The position numbers and the translations under genes were made by a program. A model generated the notes under the pieces. That model saw nothing but the letters and a program-made list of their open reading frames with translations, ran no database searches and was not told where the DNA came from. 64,000 bases of DNA from Hemicordylus capensis (lineage: Eukaryota; Chordata; Lepidosauria; Squamata; Cordylidae): the NCBI RefSeq assembly GCF_027244095.1, contig NC_069669.1, positions 5,668,501-5,732,500 on the forward strand. Reading direction: 5' to 3'. Below, in pieces: positions 8,901-20,666 of the stretch; positions within the stretch are counted from its first letter, which is position 1; the number at the start of each line of letters is the position of its first letter.

Positions 8901-11900
8901 GCCGGGCTTTGGCTCCTGCCTTATGGGTGGAGGGGAAGAGGAAGAGGGAGGCGGGGTCCCTCGAGGGCATCGACTCTAGGCCCCTGCCCTTTTTGGTGAG
9001 GGAGGGGGGGCTTCGCTGCCCTGCTCTTTTTGCCCCAGGAAGGCTGGGCATGTTTTGGGGGGTCGGCTCGGCTCGGCTTAGGGGGCAGCTGCTGACCCGT
9101 CCTAGCCTGTCGCCTTGGCTGACCTGCTCAGTGCCTGGGAGGCTGACCCCAACGGCCTGGGCCCAGCATCCTTTGCAGACCCCTGCCGGCCTGCGCTAAC
9201 CTTCCACCTCAGCCATTTGGGACTGACCAGGAGCTTTTTCCTGAGCGCGGCATGGGATAGGTGTAGTGGTTAGAGTGTTGGGCTAGGGCCGGGGAGGCCT
9301 GCGTTCAAATCCCCATTCAGCCATGAAACTCGCTGGGTGACTCTGGGCCAGTCACGGATCTTTCTCAGCCAGCCTAACCCACCTCCCAGGGTTGTTGTGA
9401 GGATAAACAACCATGCTTAAACATAAACAGAACACCGCGGTGGGCTCCTTGGAGGAAACGCGGGATATAAATGTTGTTAACAACAACCACAATTAATAAT
9501 TAATTAATTAATATGCAGAGAAGATTTCCTGGTGGTGGCTGTTCTAGAAGTCTTGTACCCTGGAGACTTCCCCAGGTCTGAGGATCAGGGAGCACGGGGT
9601 GGGGGGGAGGTGGTTGTTCACCTTTGCACGAGTGTTTTGTGCAGGGTCCCAGGATCTCTGGGATCATGGCCCTCGGTGGCCGCCTTCCTGTTTAGCCTCT
9701 GGGCCTGCCGTACCTTTGCACGCATATCCGCGTTTGCTTTGCAGGCCCCAGAGGTCATGGACCTGTTTGCCATCCTCATTGCAACATGGTGGGTGTTGTG
9801 CAGGGAAAGGCCTGAGTGGTGGAGACAAATCCGTTGGGTGCCTGCTGGCCCCCCAAGAGCCAGGCCTTGTCCCCTGAGTCGGGCTCTTCTGTGGTCAATG
9901 CAGCTGGGCAGGGCCGAGGGTGGGGGGGACGACTTTTGGCTCCCACACCTGGGCTCAAAAGAGTGGCCTGCGGCTTCCCGGGCTGGCAGGGAGGCGAGGA
10001 AAGGCTGTGCCTTGCCTTGAAGAAAGGAGAGGCAGACAGCCAACTTGGCTGCTGCCTTGCGAAACCCGGCTCGTGGGTTGCCTTACGGAACACAGCAGGG
10101 TTCCCGGGTTCCCTTCTCCCTTGTCGTCACACCCTACATTCCCTGTTCTCTGTCTTGACCTCGGCATGGATGGGCTCGGCCCTTGGCAGGGGGCCTCCAC
10201 CTTCCCTGCCTTGTGAGTAAAGGAACCTGGTTGCTGCCTGGCCCTGGCGGTTGGGCCAGTTTGGCAGGCCTCCATCCAGCCCCTTGGCTAGCTCACTGCT
10301 TTAGCACGTTGGGCAGGGTTTTCTCAGTGTGGTGCGAGGAACCTGCTTCCCTGTGTCTTGGGGACGTTTCAGAGGGTCGCTCTCAATGGACGGGCGTTTT
10401 CCAGCCTCGTGACCCACGGGCCTTGATTTGGAAGGGCTGTGGGTCAAAGCCCAGGGCGTGGGCATGCTCTGCTGGGAGGAGAACTGGCCTTGCGGTAGCA
10501 AGCATGACTTGTCCCTTTTGCTAAGCAGGGTCTGCCCTGGTTGGTATTTGAAAGGGAGACCACATAGGAGCACTATAAGATATTCCCCTTAGGGGATGGG
10601 GCCTCTCTGGGAAGAGCACCTGCGTGCTTACACGCAAAAGGTTCCAAGTTCCCTCCCTGGCAGCAGCTCCAAGATAGGGCTGGGAGTTGCTCCTGTCTGT
10701 AATCTGTTATTTATTTATTTATTTACTTACTTACTTACTTACTTACTTATTTAGCATATCTTTATACCGCCCAAAACGCAAGCCTCTGAGGCTGGCCTAT
10801 AGCCGCCAGACTAGTAGATTGTTACTGAAATTGGTATTTTTTTCTTCTATATTACAATTCATTTCATATTTACAGTGTCTCAAATTATTCCCGCCCACCC
10901 CCACCCCATTTCATTACATGAATGTTGTGTATCCAAATTACGTTTTCTGGGTATCTATTTGGATGCAGAACTATTAGTTTTAAAATGCCACTGTTGGCTT
11001 GCCAGGGACTCTGGTGTGTTTGTTTGGCAAATGGGTGGCTCTTGAGTCTGGTTCCTGGAGGCCAAGCCCATGGGTTTGCCGGCCTAGCCCTTTCTGGAAG
11101 GGCCAGGAAGTGCCCTCCTGTCCAAGGAGCGGGTGTGTATGTGTTTGTGTGTGTGTGAGTGTGTGTGTGAGTCTCCTCCCATCTGTGCATTTGGGTGACC
11201 TTCCCTTGGCCTCTCTGCTGAGAGCCTTCCCTTGGCTGGCCCACATTTGGTGACTTCACCCCACCTGGTTCCCCGGCTTCTTCTGCGGGCTCGTGATGCC
11301 AAGGCAGACGCCTCTGTGCTGAAAGACCGCAAGCCCGCCCAGGGTGCGTCAGACAGAGAGCAAGAGCAAGCGTTGCTTTCCATGCCTGGAGGGCAGAGAG
11401 GAATCCACAGCTCAGTTCCAAACCAGCTAGAAACCTCCTTCCCTTCCAGAGATTGCAGCCGGGAGGCCTTTGGGAGTCCATCATTTGTGGCTAGGTAAGG
11501 AAGTGTGACGGGGTGTGTGTGTGTGTGTGTATAATGTATAATATATACACATACACACACGCACACACTTACTGCATTTATGTCCTGTTCTTTCTCTAAG
11601 GAGCCCAGAGCAGTGTACATACTTGTGTTTATCCTCACAGCAACCCCGTGAAGCAGGTTAGGCTGAAAGATAAGTGACTGGCCCCAAGTCACCCAGTGAG
11701 TTTCATGGCTGAATGGAGATTTGAACTCTGGTCTCTCTGGTCCTGGTCCAACACTCTAACTCATCTCTCCCCCCACCCCTGCCGCTTCTGCACAAGGTTA
11801 GCAGAAGTTACCTTTGCAGGGGGCAAAGAGCAAAGTACCTTGGTGGCAAAAGTGTGTGTGTGTGTGTGTGTGTGTATTTCTTGCGTGGATCAGCTTGTGT

Positions 11901-14900
11901 TGCCCCTGTCTGTCCTCCATGCTCCCTTCTGCTCTGCTCTCCTCCCAGATCTGACATTCGTCTCAGAGTATTTCTCCCAGAGCGCGCAGAAGCTCTCCTT
12001 CTACACCTGGTACAGAAATGCCAAACTCTTCCGCTTCCACGTGCCAGAGGACACGGTCCTGCTGCGCTGGCTGCTGCAGGCATCCAGGGGAGGAGGCCCC
12101 GAGTGCAGCAACACCCAGGTCATCATGTGCGTATCTTGTGGCTCCCTTGTGCTGCCTCCTCCCTCTCCTCCACCTCCTCATCCACCTACGCCTCCTCTTC
12201 CTCTGCCTCCCCCTCCACCTCCTCCTCTGCCTCCTCCACCACCTTCTCCAGCTAGCTCCTCTTCTTCCTCCTCCTCCTCCTCCCCCCCCCTTCTCCTCCT
12301 CCTCTGCCTCCTTTGCCTCCTCCTCTTCCTCCTCCTCCTCTGGCTCCTCCTGTCCCTCCCCCTCCCCCTCCCCCTTTCCGCCTCCCCCTCCCTGGGTAGG
12401 AATCACCCCTAGCTCTGAGGCAGACACCCTCCCTCTTGGTGCTGGGCAAAGACAGCATCCTAGTCTGCCAGCTGCTCCCCTGGCATGCTTCTATGTACCA
12501 GAGGGTGCCAGCCTCCTGACCCGGACGTGCTCCCAGCCTGGAGCCCTTGGCAGCGCTCCAGGCATCCAGGCTCTTGACCAGTATTCCCTCTAAGGCGTGC
12601 GCATGTGCATACACTCACACTTAACAGAAAAAAGCAGTCAGCTCTGTTAAATCTAGATCCCACTCAGAAGGCCCCACTCTGAATGGATGTGCGCGCACAC
12701 TGCCTTGATTCTGCTGCCCAGAACAAAATTCATTCCACACAGAGATGAAAAAAAAACACCAAAAAACTAGAAAGAAAGGAGAGCTGGTCTTGTGGTAGCG
12801 AGCATGACTTGTCCCCTTAGCTAAGCAGGGTCCACTCTGGTTGCATATGAATGGGAGACTACATGGGTGCACGCTGTAAGATCTTCCCCTCTGGGGATGG
12901 AGCCACCACTCTGGGAAGAGCATCTAGGTTCCAGGTTCCCTCCCTGGCAGCATCTCCAAGAGAGGGCTGAGAGAGACTCCTGCCTGCAACCTGGGAGAAG
13001 CAGCTGCCAGTCTGTGAAGAGAACATTGAGCTAGATGGACCCATGGCCTGACTCAGTCTATGGCAGCTTCCTCTGTTGACCACCGCCCTTGACCCGCCTG
13101 CTTCCTGCTGTTTTCCAGTCACTTCCGCTACGGCGCCCCTCCTGTCATCAATCCCCTGGGCACAGAGTTCCCTGCCAACACCAGTGTGCAGCCCTCCTAC
13201 ACGCGGACGCTGACCCTGACGGCCGCTCTGCAGAACAGCACGTTCGTCAACCTCACCAGTCCCGCCGCCGGCGACTGGTTCATCGCCGCGCACCTGCCTG
13301 AGGCCGACGGCAAGATTGAGGTGAAGGTGAGGCGGGCAGGGGAGGCGTGCCGAGGAAGCCCACCCTTCCTGTGGCTGGGGCCTGCTGCTGGGGGTGGTGG
13401 TCGGGGGGGCACAGCAAGGCTGCTGCCTCCGCTTCTGAAATAGCTGCCAGGCTCACCCAGGGCTTTCCAAGTTCCAGTGGGGTGGCTGGCCCAGAGTGGT
13501 GTACAACAAACTTAAGTTTCTCCTCACAACAACCCTGTGAAGTAGGTCAGGCTGAGAGAGGAAGCGACTGGCCCAGAGTCACCCAGCCAGTCTCCTGGGT
13601 GAATGGGGATTTGAACTCGGGTCTCCCCAGTCCTAGTTCAGCGCTCTCACCACTACATCACGCCGGCTTGGGCTAAAGGGGGTGCCTGTTGCCGGCTGGG
13701 ATGCTGAAGAGAGGGGGCCTAAGGGGTGCCTCGTTCCCGCAGGGCTTCTCCATGCCGTGCGCATACATCTTCCAGCCCGACATGTTCGTCTTGCGCATTG
13801 TGGACATGGCAGTCCTCGAGCCCAACGTTCCTTTGCAGCAGACCATCACCAGGCCGGCGAGGCCAGTTCATGCCAAGTGAGTATCTCCCGCAGGCGACCG
13901 GCTTCTGCACGAGGTTAGCGGCAGTTGCACTTGCAGAGGGCAAGGTGGGGATTTGCCCTCCGCAGCGCGAGGCGTAGCAGGGCTGCTTCCCAGGCCGAGG
14001 CCTGCTGCTGGTGTCCCTCCACCTGCACCCTCAGTGGGGTGTGCACAGACCCCAGTGTGTCCCCATGCCGTGGCCACGGTTGAGTCCGCCTGGCAGACAC
14101 CTCTCTCCCTCCCTGTGCAGGATCTATGTCCCGGAGTACAGTGCCACCTTGCACTTGGAGCTGCAGAGCTGCACGGTGAACGTCTCGACAGCCTGTGCGG
14201 TGCTACTCACGCTGGGCTCCAGCACGCTGCCTCAGTCCTTCCAGCAGGTGCTCAACTGCACTGGCCGTGAGCCTTGCAGCCTCCTCCTCAGTTCCCCGCC
14301 CTGGGAGAAGTGGCTGCGCTTGACCGTGGAAAGTCTCAGCGGCCCTGGTGCCAGCGTTTCCTTTGAGATGGTGGCTTCTTTCGCAGGTCTGCCTGGCACG
14401 GACCCGGGTGGGGGGGGGCGCATCACGCATGTTCAGGGGGCAAGCGCCAAGCGTGTGGCTGTACTGCCCCCTCCAGTTCCCACCGAGACGCGGACCACTC
14501 CTGTTTCTGCAGCTTGCGGGCATTCAGCTGCACCCGCAGAGGCAGGGAGCAGGCCGGAGCGCTTACTGTGTGTCTCTTGTTGTGGGGCTTGGGGCCGGGG
14601 TACCTGTTGGACCGCATTCGCCCCTATGAACCTGCCAGGGCCCTCCTCTCATCATCTCAGGCCCTGCTCAAGAGATCCAGTGGGTGGGAACTAGAGACGG
14701 GGCCTTTTCGGTTTTGGCCCCTTGGCTTTGGAACGCCCTCCCCGAAGAACTTCGCCATGCTACCCTCCCTCAGTGCTTTTAAAAAATAATTGAAAACTAG
14801 GGATGTGCACGGAACTGGCGGTGGAAGGGGACCAGTTCGAAGGTGGGGGGGATAACTTTAAGGGCAGGGGAGGGTGCACTTACGCCTCCCCTCGTGTTTC

Positions 14901-17900
14901 CCCCGTTGGCGCTCGGGTAAAAACTTCTCAGTTTTTAGCTTTTAAAATAACTTTTAATTTGGAACTTTTTAAAAAAATGTAATTTTAAATGTGGTTTTAG
15001 CCGGGTTTCAACTTGTTTAACTTAAATTTGGTTAATTTTATTAGTCTTGTTTTACATGGTATATTTTTATGAATGCTGTGAGCTGCCCCAGGCAATAGTG
15101 TACTGGAGGGGCGGGGTATAAATATTTTGAATAAATAAAATAAAGAGAAGTGGGGTCAATCCCCGGTCAGCGGGCTGTGCCGGATCCCTGCAGTGAGTCA
15201 GGTTGCGAAAGGAAAGCCCGACGCCCTGCCCTGACACTGCCACGCCCTTCCTTTGCAGCCTGCAAGCCTGGAGGTGCCGGCTCCTTCCTCAGTTTCTACA
15301 GAACCCTGAACCGCAGCCAGGAGTCGCTTCTGCGGGCAGACAGGCCGAACTCCACCCTGCTTGCTGCAGAAGAGGCCCACCGTGCATCCGAGCAGAAGCG
15401 CTCCTGCCTGCACGTCCAGCCGGTCATCCGGGAGGACCTGGACGTGATGTCTGTGCAGTTCCGGGTCCTGGGCGACACCAGCGTCTCTGCGCAGGCCGAG
15501 TCCCCGACCGTCCTCCTCTTGAACCTGAACTCTGGCTTGGACAACGGGGGGACCCTGGTGCTGAACCTCATGCTGAACAAGGTGAGCGGGGGGGGGGGGG
15601 GGACGGACACACTCCTGATAGCCCCTGGTGGTGGGGGTGCAGGAGCGCTGGCTTCCCTTGCCTGGGGGACCTTGCTGGCTTCCCTTGCTGGCAGCCTCGC
15701 CCCCGGGGGTTGCTCTCGGAAGGGCCACCAAAGTGTGTGTGTGTGTCTTTGCTTGTCGCAGACGTCCTTGAGTCACGGGAACGCCACCGTCCTGGTGTGC
15801 TTGAATGCCGCTTCCCCTGTGCTATCCCTCAACGCCACACGGGGCTGCAGGACAGGTAAGCCCACAGCTGATGCCTTGGCTTCTCGGCCCACCACCCACC
15901 CACACACGCACACCGCCCCGCGGGCTTCTCACAGCTCCCCGGAAGGGCAGAGCTGCCCAGGGCTGGCTGGAGCGCCCCGGGCTAGCCCCGGGAGTGTGCA
16001 GTCGGATTGTGGGATCTGATGGCGACCCTGCTTCCCCCCCCATCTTGCTTGCCCCGCAGCGTTCTCCCAGGGCTCTCCGCTGAACGTGACGGCGTCCTCG
16101 GCGGAAGCGGCTCTCATCCTCCCGTTCCCGCAGTCCGACAACTGGTTCCTGTCCTTGCAGCTCCTCTGTCCCGAGGGGTGAGTCCGGCGGCAGCGTGCAG
16201 CAGCCTGCATCCGCTGGGCCAGGTCTCTGCAGCAGAGCGGGCAAGGCCCGAGAGAAGAGGGGGCCTCTGCCCTTCTCCTCAGTCTGGGAGGGCTGCCCCT
16301 TTCTGCCTGGCCGTCTCCCGCCTTTGTGTCCCTGGCTCTCTTTCTGTGCTGCTGGGCTGGCCTGCAAGGGCTGTAGCCCCCACCCCCGGCCGAGACCCTC
16401 CTCCCGTGTTAGGCTCACGCTGCCCGTTTGCTCTTCTTGCAGGGAATGCGAGGGAGCCCAAGCACAGGTGGCTGTCCTCGCCTACCTCAGCCCCTGCTTT
16501 GATGACTGCGGGACTTACGGACATTGCAGCCTCCTGCAACGCCACAGCTACCTCTATGCGGGCTGCAGCTGCAAGGCGGGTGAGAGCTTCTCTCGGGCAG
16601 GCCCACCGCTAGAGCCCCTCTCCTCTATCCCCCGCCGCCCCCCAAGCATGCACGATGCAGCCCTGGACTAAGCAAGCAACCTCTCTCGCCTGGCCTCCTC
16701 TCCACGTGGTCTCCTCATGGTTGACAAATGTCTCCTCTGCCCCTGCAGCATGTCAGGGGGATGCCTGCCCGCCCCCACCTCTGGAGTTGTTTAACTGTCC
16801 TTGGGCAATTCTTTGCATGCCCACTGGCCAGATCAAGTAGAAATGCAGCACGGCTGGCGATGCGTGCTAATCGTTTTGGAGGGCGCGACACAGCATTTCC
16901 AAAGCAACCCCCCTCCACCCAATGGTTCTAAATGTACAATGCCAAAGAAGATCCCTTTGTCTAAGGGTGAGCCAGATGTGTCAAGACAAGACCTGTTGGA
17001 TCACCCTAGGGATGTGTTGGCTCTTTCCCCTTGCCATCGTGTGTCATTGCTAGAGATGTGAAGGCCTGGGAAAAAAGCAGGAGGGCGGGGGAAATGGGGG
17101 TGGTGGGGAGAGAAAACCCCCTGTGTTGGTCTGGTGGTTTTTTCCCGTGGTCCTCACATTTCTACTCGTTGCAGATTCAAAAGGAGAGGAAAGTTTCAGT
17201 AATTCAAGGGAGAAATGAGCAGTTTCTTATGTAGCAAAAAAACCCCACCAAAAACGAGCAATGCATCATGATCATTGTATTTTATTTGGCTGAAACAGAA
17301 TGAGTGTAGGATTCAAGGTAGTTTCTTTGTTTGTGCTGCTGTAACTGTGTATTAAGTTCTATTTGGGATTTCCCTCCTTCCTTTTGCATACAGTACATGT
17401 TCTTGAAATGTTAATTAAAAAGTTGGTCTGGAAAAAAATAGGATATATCTGGTTTTTAGAAAAAGAACTACAGATGTAGCAGATGTGCCCAGGCTTGAAA
17501 AAAAACTTTAGGAGCTGACTGCAGAATTATGGGGGAATGCTCTTGGGTGGCTTCCTGACCACCCTGTCCCCTTGTGTTAGGCCTTTTGTGGAGAGCCCAT
17601 GATGGTGTGAGGCTCCCAGGAGCTGGCTGGTGTGAGGCTCCCAAGAGGTAACTTCTTCTCTCCCTTCCTCCTCCGGCAGGTTGGAGCGGCTGGAGCTGCA
17701 CGGACGGCACCAAAGCCCAGTCCGTCGCCACCCAGACACTGGCCACCCTCCTGCTGACGCTCAGCAACCTGCTCTTCCTTCCCGCCATTTGCATCGCTCT
17801 GTCTCGCTTCTACCTGGTCGAGGCCTCCGTCTACGCCTTCACCATGTTCTTCTCCACGGTACGTCTCTCTGTCCTCTTCGGCTCAGCACGTTCTGGGCAG

Positions 17901-20108
17901 GAATCGGGTGCCTTTCGTGGGTGGAGCAAGGACCCGTGCCCGCTCCTTGAGGAGCAGCTCTTGTGAGGCTGGTGTGAGCGGGTGCCCTGGCTGGGGTGGC
18001 CCTCGCTGGCCGCCTGACATCTGAAGGTGGTGCCGTCTGCTCTGCTGGCTGCAGTGCATGCATCCAGCTCCAGCTCTGGTGGCCCCCCTGGGCCCCCCAG
18101 GGACAGACAAGGACCCTGTTGAGCCTGACGGGAAAGCAAGAACGGCTGCGATGAGGCGCAGAGCTGCTCCCAGCGGGCATGTCTGGACTAGGACCGGGGA
18201 GACCCGAGTTCAAATCTCCATTCAGCCATGAGACTTGCTGGGTGACTCAGGGCCAGTCACTTCTCTCTCAGCCTGACCTACCTCACAGGGTTGTTGTGAA
18301 GAGAAACTTAAGTATGGAGTACACCGCTCTGGGCTCCTTGGAGGAAGAGTGGAATATAAATGTAAAAATAATAATAATAATAATAATATCTGTGCTTTGA
18401 CTGGCCATCTCCCTGTCCTTTGGCTGCAGTTCTATCACGCCTGTGACCAGCCTGGGGTGGCGGTGCTCTGCATCATGGAGTATGACACCCTGCAGTTTTG
18501 TGACTTCTTGGGCTCCGTGGTCTCCATCTGGGTGACGATTCTGTGCATGGCGCGAGTGAAGAAGATCCTGAAATATGTACGTATTGGGGGAAGCCAGAGT
18601 GCCCTCCATCCAGGAAACAGGAGGAAGTGGGGCAAGGCGGCACCTGGGTGGGGGAGGACGTGCTCTTTGGCGTGAGCCCAAATAGATACACGTCAGTGTT
18701 GGACAGAGTACGAGTGTGAAGGCCTGGGGGGAAACGGGATGCGGGGGGCGGGGGGACCACATTTCCCCTCTGGTTTCTGCCCAGACCCTCACATCTCTAG
18801 GACAGAGGCATTCACACTTTGAGCCAAACGAACTTAATTTCTCCTGATCAAAGTGTGGGAGGCTCTTAATAAAATAAAGCAGTCTGGACAAACCTCCATA
18901 ACGCCAGCGCTTACTGGAATCTGCCTAGCACGGCTTGCTGGTTTTGCATTCCAGGGTGGCTTGAAATCCAAGGTTTGCTATGTGGCCTCGGGAACGGAGC
19001 CTTCCTTCTGCCTGAAATGATGGGTTGGAGAAGCTGCTGTCGGGCTCCACTCCGGCCCCTGGGATGCAGAGTGCCGGGACATGTTGCTGAGGGCAGCTCT
19101 GAGAGCACTTCTTGTCCTGTCCACTGCAGGTCCTGTGTGTGTCAGGGACCCTGGTCATTGCCATGTCTCTGCAGCTGGACCGCAGAGGGGTCTGGAACAT
19201 GATGGGGCCTTGCCTCTTCGCCCTCGTCGTCATGACCGCAGCTTGGGTAGGTGGATGGCCCTGGGCCCGGCCTCTTGCTCGCTCCCTCTGACTCTGTGAT
19301 TGGGGCTGTTTCCCAGTTCAGGGTGTGACTCATAATGATGGCATGTTTTGGAGCCTGCCGGGCTTGTACACAGGAGCAGGTCTTCCACTCCAAAACTTTA
19401 GAAGTTTGCTTTACATATAGTTGCAGCCCACCCTGAGCCTGCCTTTGGGATGTGGTGAGATGAACTCTTATCGCAAAGAGCGTGTTAGAAGGTTTCCTAC
19501 CTTCTTAGCCTTGCTGATTTTCCCTGGAGGCCTGGTGCTCTTCTCTTTGGAGCTGACTCACAAGTGGGTGGAAATGCAGTGGGGTACATAGGAAGTAGCC
19601 TTGTGCTGAGTCAGACTCTTGGTCCATCTTGCTTAGTATTGTCTGCACTGACTGGCAGCAGCTCCTCCAAGGTTTCAAGCAGGAGATCCCGCCAGGGATT
19701 GAACCTGGGACCTTGTGCATGCAAAGCAGACCCACTACCACAGGGCCTTCCTTTTTGCGTCTACTTTTGTTTTGGCTGAGGCGGCCAGTAACCCCTGACT
19801 CCCCACTGCAGGTTTATCATGGTGTGAAACGCCACCACTGCTACCCGCCCTCCTGGAAGCGCTGGGCCTTCTTCCTCGTCCCCGGCCTCATCCTGGCTCT
19901 GGTGGCCATTGCCGTCTATGCCTTCATGGAAACCACGGAGAACTACTACTACACACACAGCATTTGGCACATGCTAGTGGCCAGCAGCGTGGCCTTCTTC
20001 TTGCCCCCGGGGGACAAGCACAAGGATCCGTGGGCCTGGTCCCGGAAGCTCCTCTGCCGCTACCAGATCTGCAAGAACGACCGGGAAGAGCTCTATGCCG
20101 TGACGTGA
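8661..20108 (+). CDS. PGAP6: Post-GPI attachment to proteins 6 (TMEM8A), GPI-specific phospholipase A2-like membrane protein
   Basis: Family members trim a fatty acid from GPI-anchored proteins such as CRIPTO at the cell surface. The 13 exons are 8661-8748, 11949-12126, 13119-13326, 13743-13876, 14121-14386, 15259-15581, 15762-15855, 16060-16177, 16443-16579, 17680-17858, 18430-18576, 19130-19246 and 19812-20108. All introns are GT-AG, and the product is 761 aa (human about 771). In order it has a Leu-rich signal peptide (residues 5-21), a long lumenal/extracellular region with N-glycosylation sites, an EGF-like module (C488, C492, C498, C511, C513, C522) and a seven-helix CREST-type domain. 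Candidate catalytic residues are H578 and D581 in FYHACDQPG and H712/H716 in HSIWH. The C-terminus [11 protein letters not shown] matches the mammalian protein. An in-frame upstream ATG at 8490 is an alternative start. In chicken, TMEM8 is known to neighbour the alpha-globin domain. Confidence 0.95.
9253..9500 (+). repeat. tRNA-derived SINE
   Basis: The head has TAGTGGTTAGAGTG and a B box GCGTTCAAATCCCC. The body has TGGGTGACTCTGGGCCAGTC and AGGGTTGTTGTGAGG. The tail has TGGGCTCCTTGGAGGAAACG and ends in an ATAAATGTTGTTAACAA-like run. The copy is in PGAP6 intron 1. This is a second abundant SINE family in the window. Confidence 0.85.
10477..10706 (+). repeat. 5S-type SINE, 3' truncated
   Basis: The head and body are intact, with GCTAAGCAGGGTC and an AAGGGAGACC box C. 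The copy stops at CTGTCTGTAATCTG, where a TTTA/TTAC tandem run (10707-10752) begins. It lies in PGAP6 intron 1. Confidence 0.85.
10707..10830 (-). repeat. LINE-tail remnant with TTTA/CTTA tandem run
   Basis: Read on the minus strand, this is a GGCGGTATAAAGATATGC-type LINE 3' end followed by tandem TAAA/TAAG units. It directly abuts the truncated SINE. Confidence 0.6.
11508..11572. repeat. Compound GT/CA microsatellite
   Basis: A GT run turns through a short AT stretch into CA/CACG units, so the locus is imperfectly self-complementary. GT runs also occur at 11131-11172 and 11847-11875, all in PGAP6 intron 1. Confidence 0.85.
11577..11776 (-). repeat. tRNA-derived SINE, inverted
   Basis: On the plus strand this reads the reversed SINE: AAGGAGCCCAGAGCAGTG (tail), CAAGTCACCCAGTGAGTTTC (body) and AGATTTGAACTCTGGTC (B box). 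It ends about 170 bp before PGAP6 exon 2. Confidence 0.85.
12148..12392. repeat. Long pyrimidine-rich CTC/CTT tract
   Basis: About 245 bp are nearly all C and T on the plus strand. They begin roughly 20 bp after the PGAP6 exon 2 donor. Such polypurine-polypyrimidine tracts can adopt triplex (H-DNA) structures. Confidence 0.9.
12579..12772 (-). mobile_element. Non-autonomous hAT-like element
   Basis: It starts CAGTATTCCCTCTAAG. Its interior is homologous, in reverse, to the element at 44427-44626; both share the GAACAAAATTCATTC-type block and a CTGCTGCCCAGAAC segment. The right end has been degraded or cut by the 5S-type SINE that follows. Confidence 0.7.
12778..13077 (+). repeat. 5S-type SINE, near full length
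   Basis: Head, body and tail are all present. The copy ends about 40 bp before PGAP6 exon 3, so it lies close to that exon's branch-point region. Confidence 0.9.
13482..13672 (-). repeat. tRNA-derived SINE, inverted
   Basis: It has the same reversed layout as 11577-11776: CCAGAGTGGTGTAC tail, GTCACCCAGCCAG body and GGATTTGAACTCGGGTC B box. It lies in PGAP6 intron 3. Confidence 0.85.
14613..15143 (+). mobile_element. L2-like LINE 3' fragment with a nested repeat
   Basis: Translation of 14613-14789 gives a peptide with [12 protein letters not shown] and [11 protein letters not shown], typical of the C-terminus of L2-clade ORF2. 14797-14940 is a nested copy of the AGGGATGTGCACGG repeat. A LINE 3' end with GCTGTGAGCTGCCCC and an AATAAA-rich tail closes it at 15143. 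It lies in PGAP6 intron 5. Confidence 0.75.
17048..17166. repeat. Short inverted-repeat element (MITE-like)
   Basis: It runs from AGAGATGTGAAGGCC to GGTCCTCACATTTCT. A related copy at 18709-18803 runs from GAGTGTGAAGGCCTGG to ACCCTCACATCTCTA. Both lie in PGAP6 introns. The rest of intron 9 (16660-17679) shows no recognised feature. Confidence 0.5.
18184..18392 (+). repeat. tRNA-derived SINE with (AAT)n tail
   Basis: The B box is GAGTTCAAATCTCC, the body is TGGGTGACTCAGGGCCAGTC and the tail is TGGGCTCCTTGGAGGAAGAG. An AATAATAAT run at 18366-18390 closes the copy 38 bp before PGAP6 exon 11. Confidence 0.9.
19586..19747 (-). repeat. tRNA-headed SINE sharing its tail with the 5S-type SINE
   Basis: On the minus strand the head reads GTGGTAGTGGGTCTGC and then the B box CAGGTTCAATCCCTGG. 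The following part, AGCTGCTGCCAGTCAGTG to GACTCAGCACAAGG, matches the tail of the 5S-headed SINE. It lies in PGAP6 intron 12. Confidence 0.8.
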
Positions 20109-20527
20109 CCAGGCGGGCCGGGGAGGAGGGCTGTGCCTGTGGGGCTTCCACCTCAGGGCCCTTCAGGCTTGTGGGTCGGGAAGCCAGCGGTGCCTCCAGG
20201 TGCTGCTTGAGCTTGCGGAGAGCAGGCCCTGCTGGGTGGAGGAAGGACTTTGAGTGGTGGGAAGTCTGGTGCATGGACCACAAGAGATGCTCCCGTTTCC
20301 ACCCTGCCCCAGGCAGGGCAGCTCTGTCAGAATGTGGAGCCTCTGAATGCCTCCTGCTCACGGGCTCTGCAGCTGCCTCCTCTTGGCGGAGGGAGACGCG
20401 GGTTGCCGGGCCAGAGAAGCCAGCGATTCTGCCAACTCCGGAACTGCCCTGAGGGAGGCATGAGGGTGGCAATTGGGGCCGAGCCCTGCTTGCAGGGTGG
20501 CGGTGCTCGGGATCCCATGAAGTAAGG

Positions 20528-20666
20528 CAGGCCTGCTCAACTGAGCCCCCACCCCAGGTGTGTTTGAACTACAACTCCCATAATTCTCAGCCACAGTGGC
20601 CAATAGCCAAGGATTATGGGAAGTGTAGGTGACCATCTGCAGGAGGGCTGGAGCTGAGCAGCCCTG
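20528..20666. mobile_element. Palindromic hAT-type MITE
   Basis: The ends are CAGGCCTGCTCAACT and AGCTGAGCAGCCCTG. The inside carries ACTACAACTCCCATAA and its inverse. The flanks AAGTAAGG and AAATAAGG agree at 7 of 8 positions, consistent with an 8-bp target duplication. It lies within the inferred PGAP6 3' UTR. Confidence 0.75.

Noticed and set aside
11963-12427. Glu/Gly-rich minus-strand open frame
   Set aside because: It is the translation of the purine strand of the CTC/CTT tract, not a gene.
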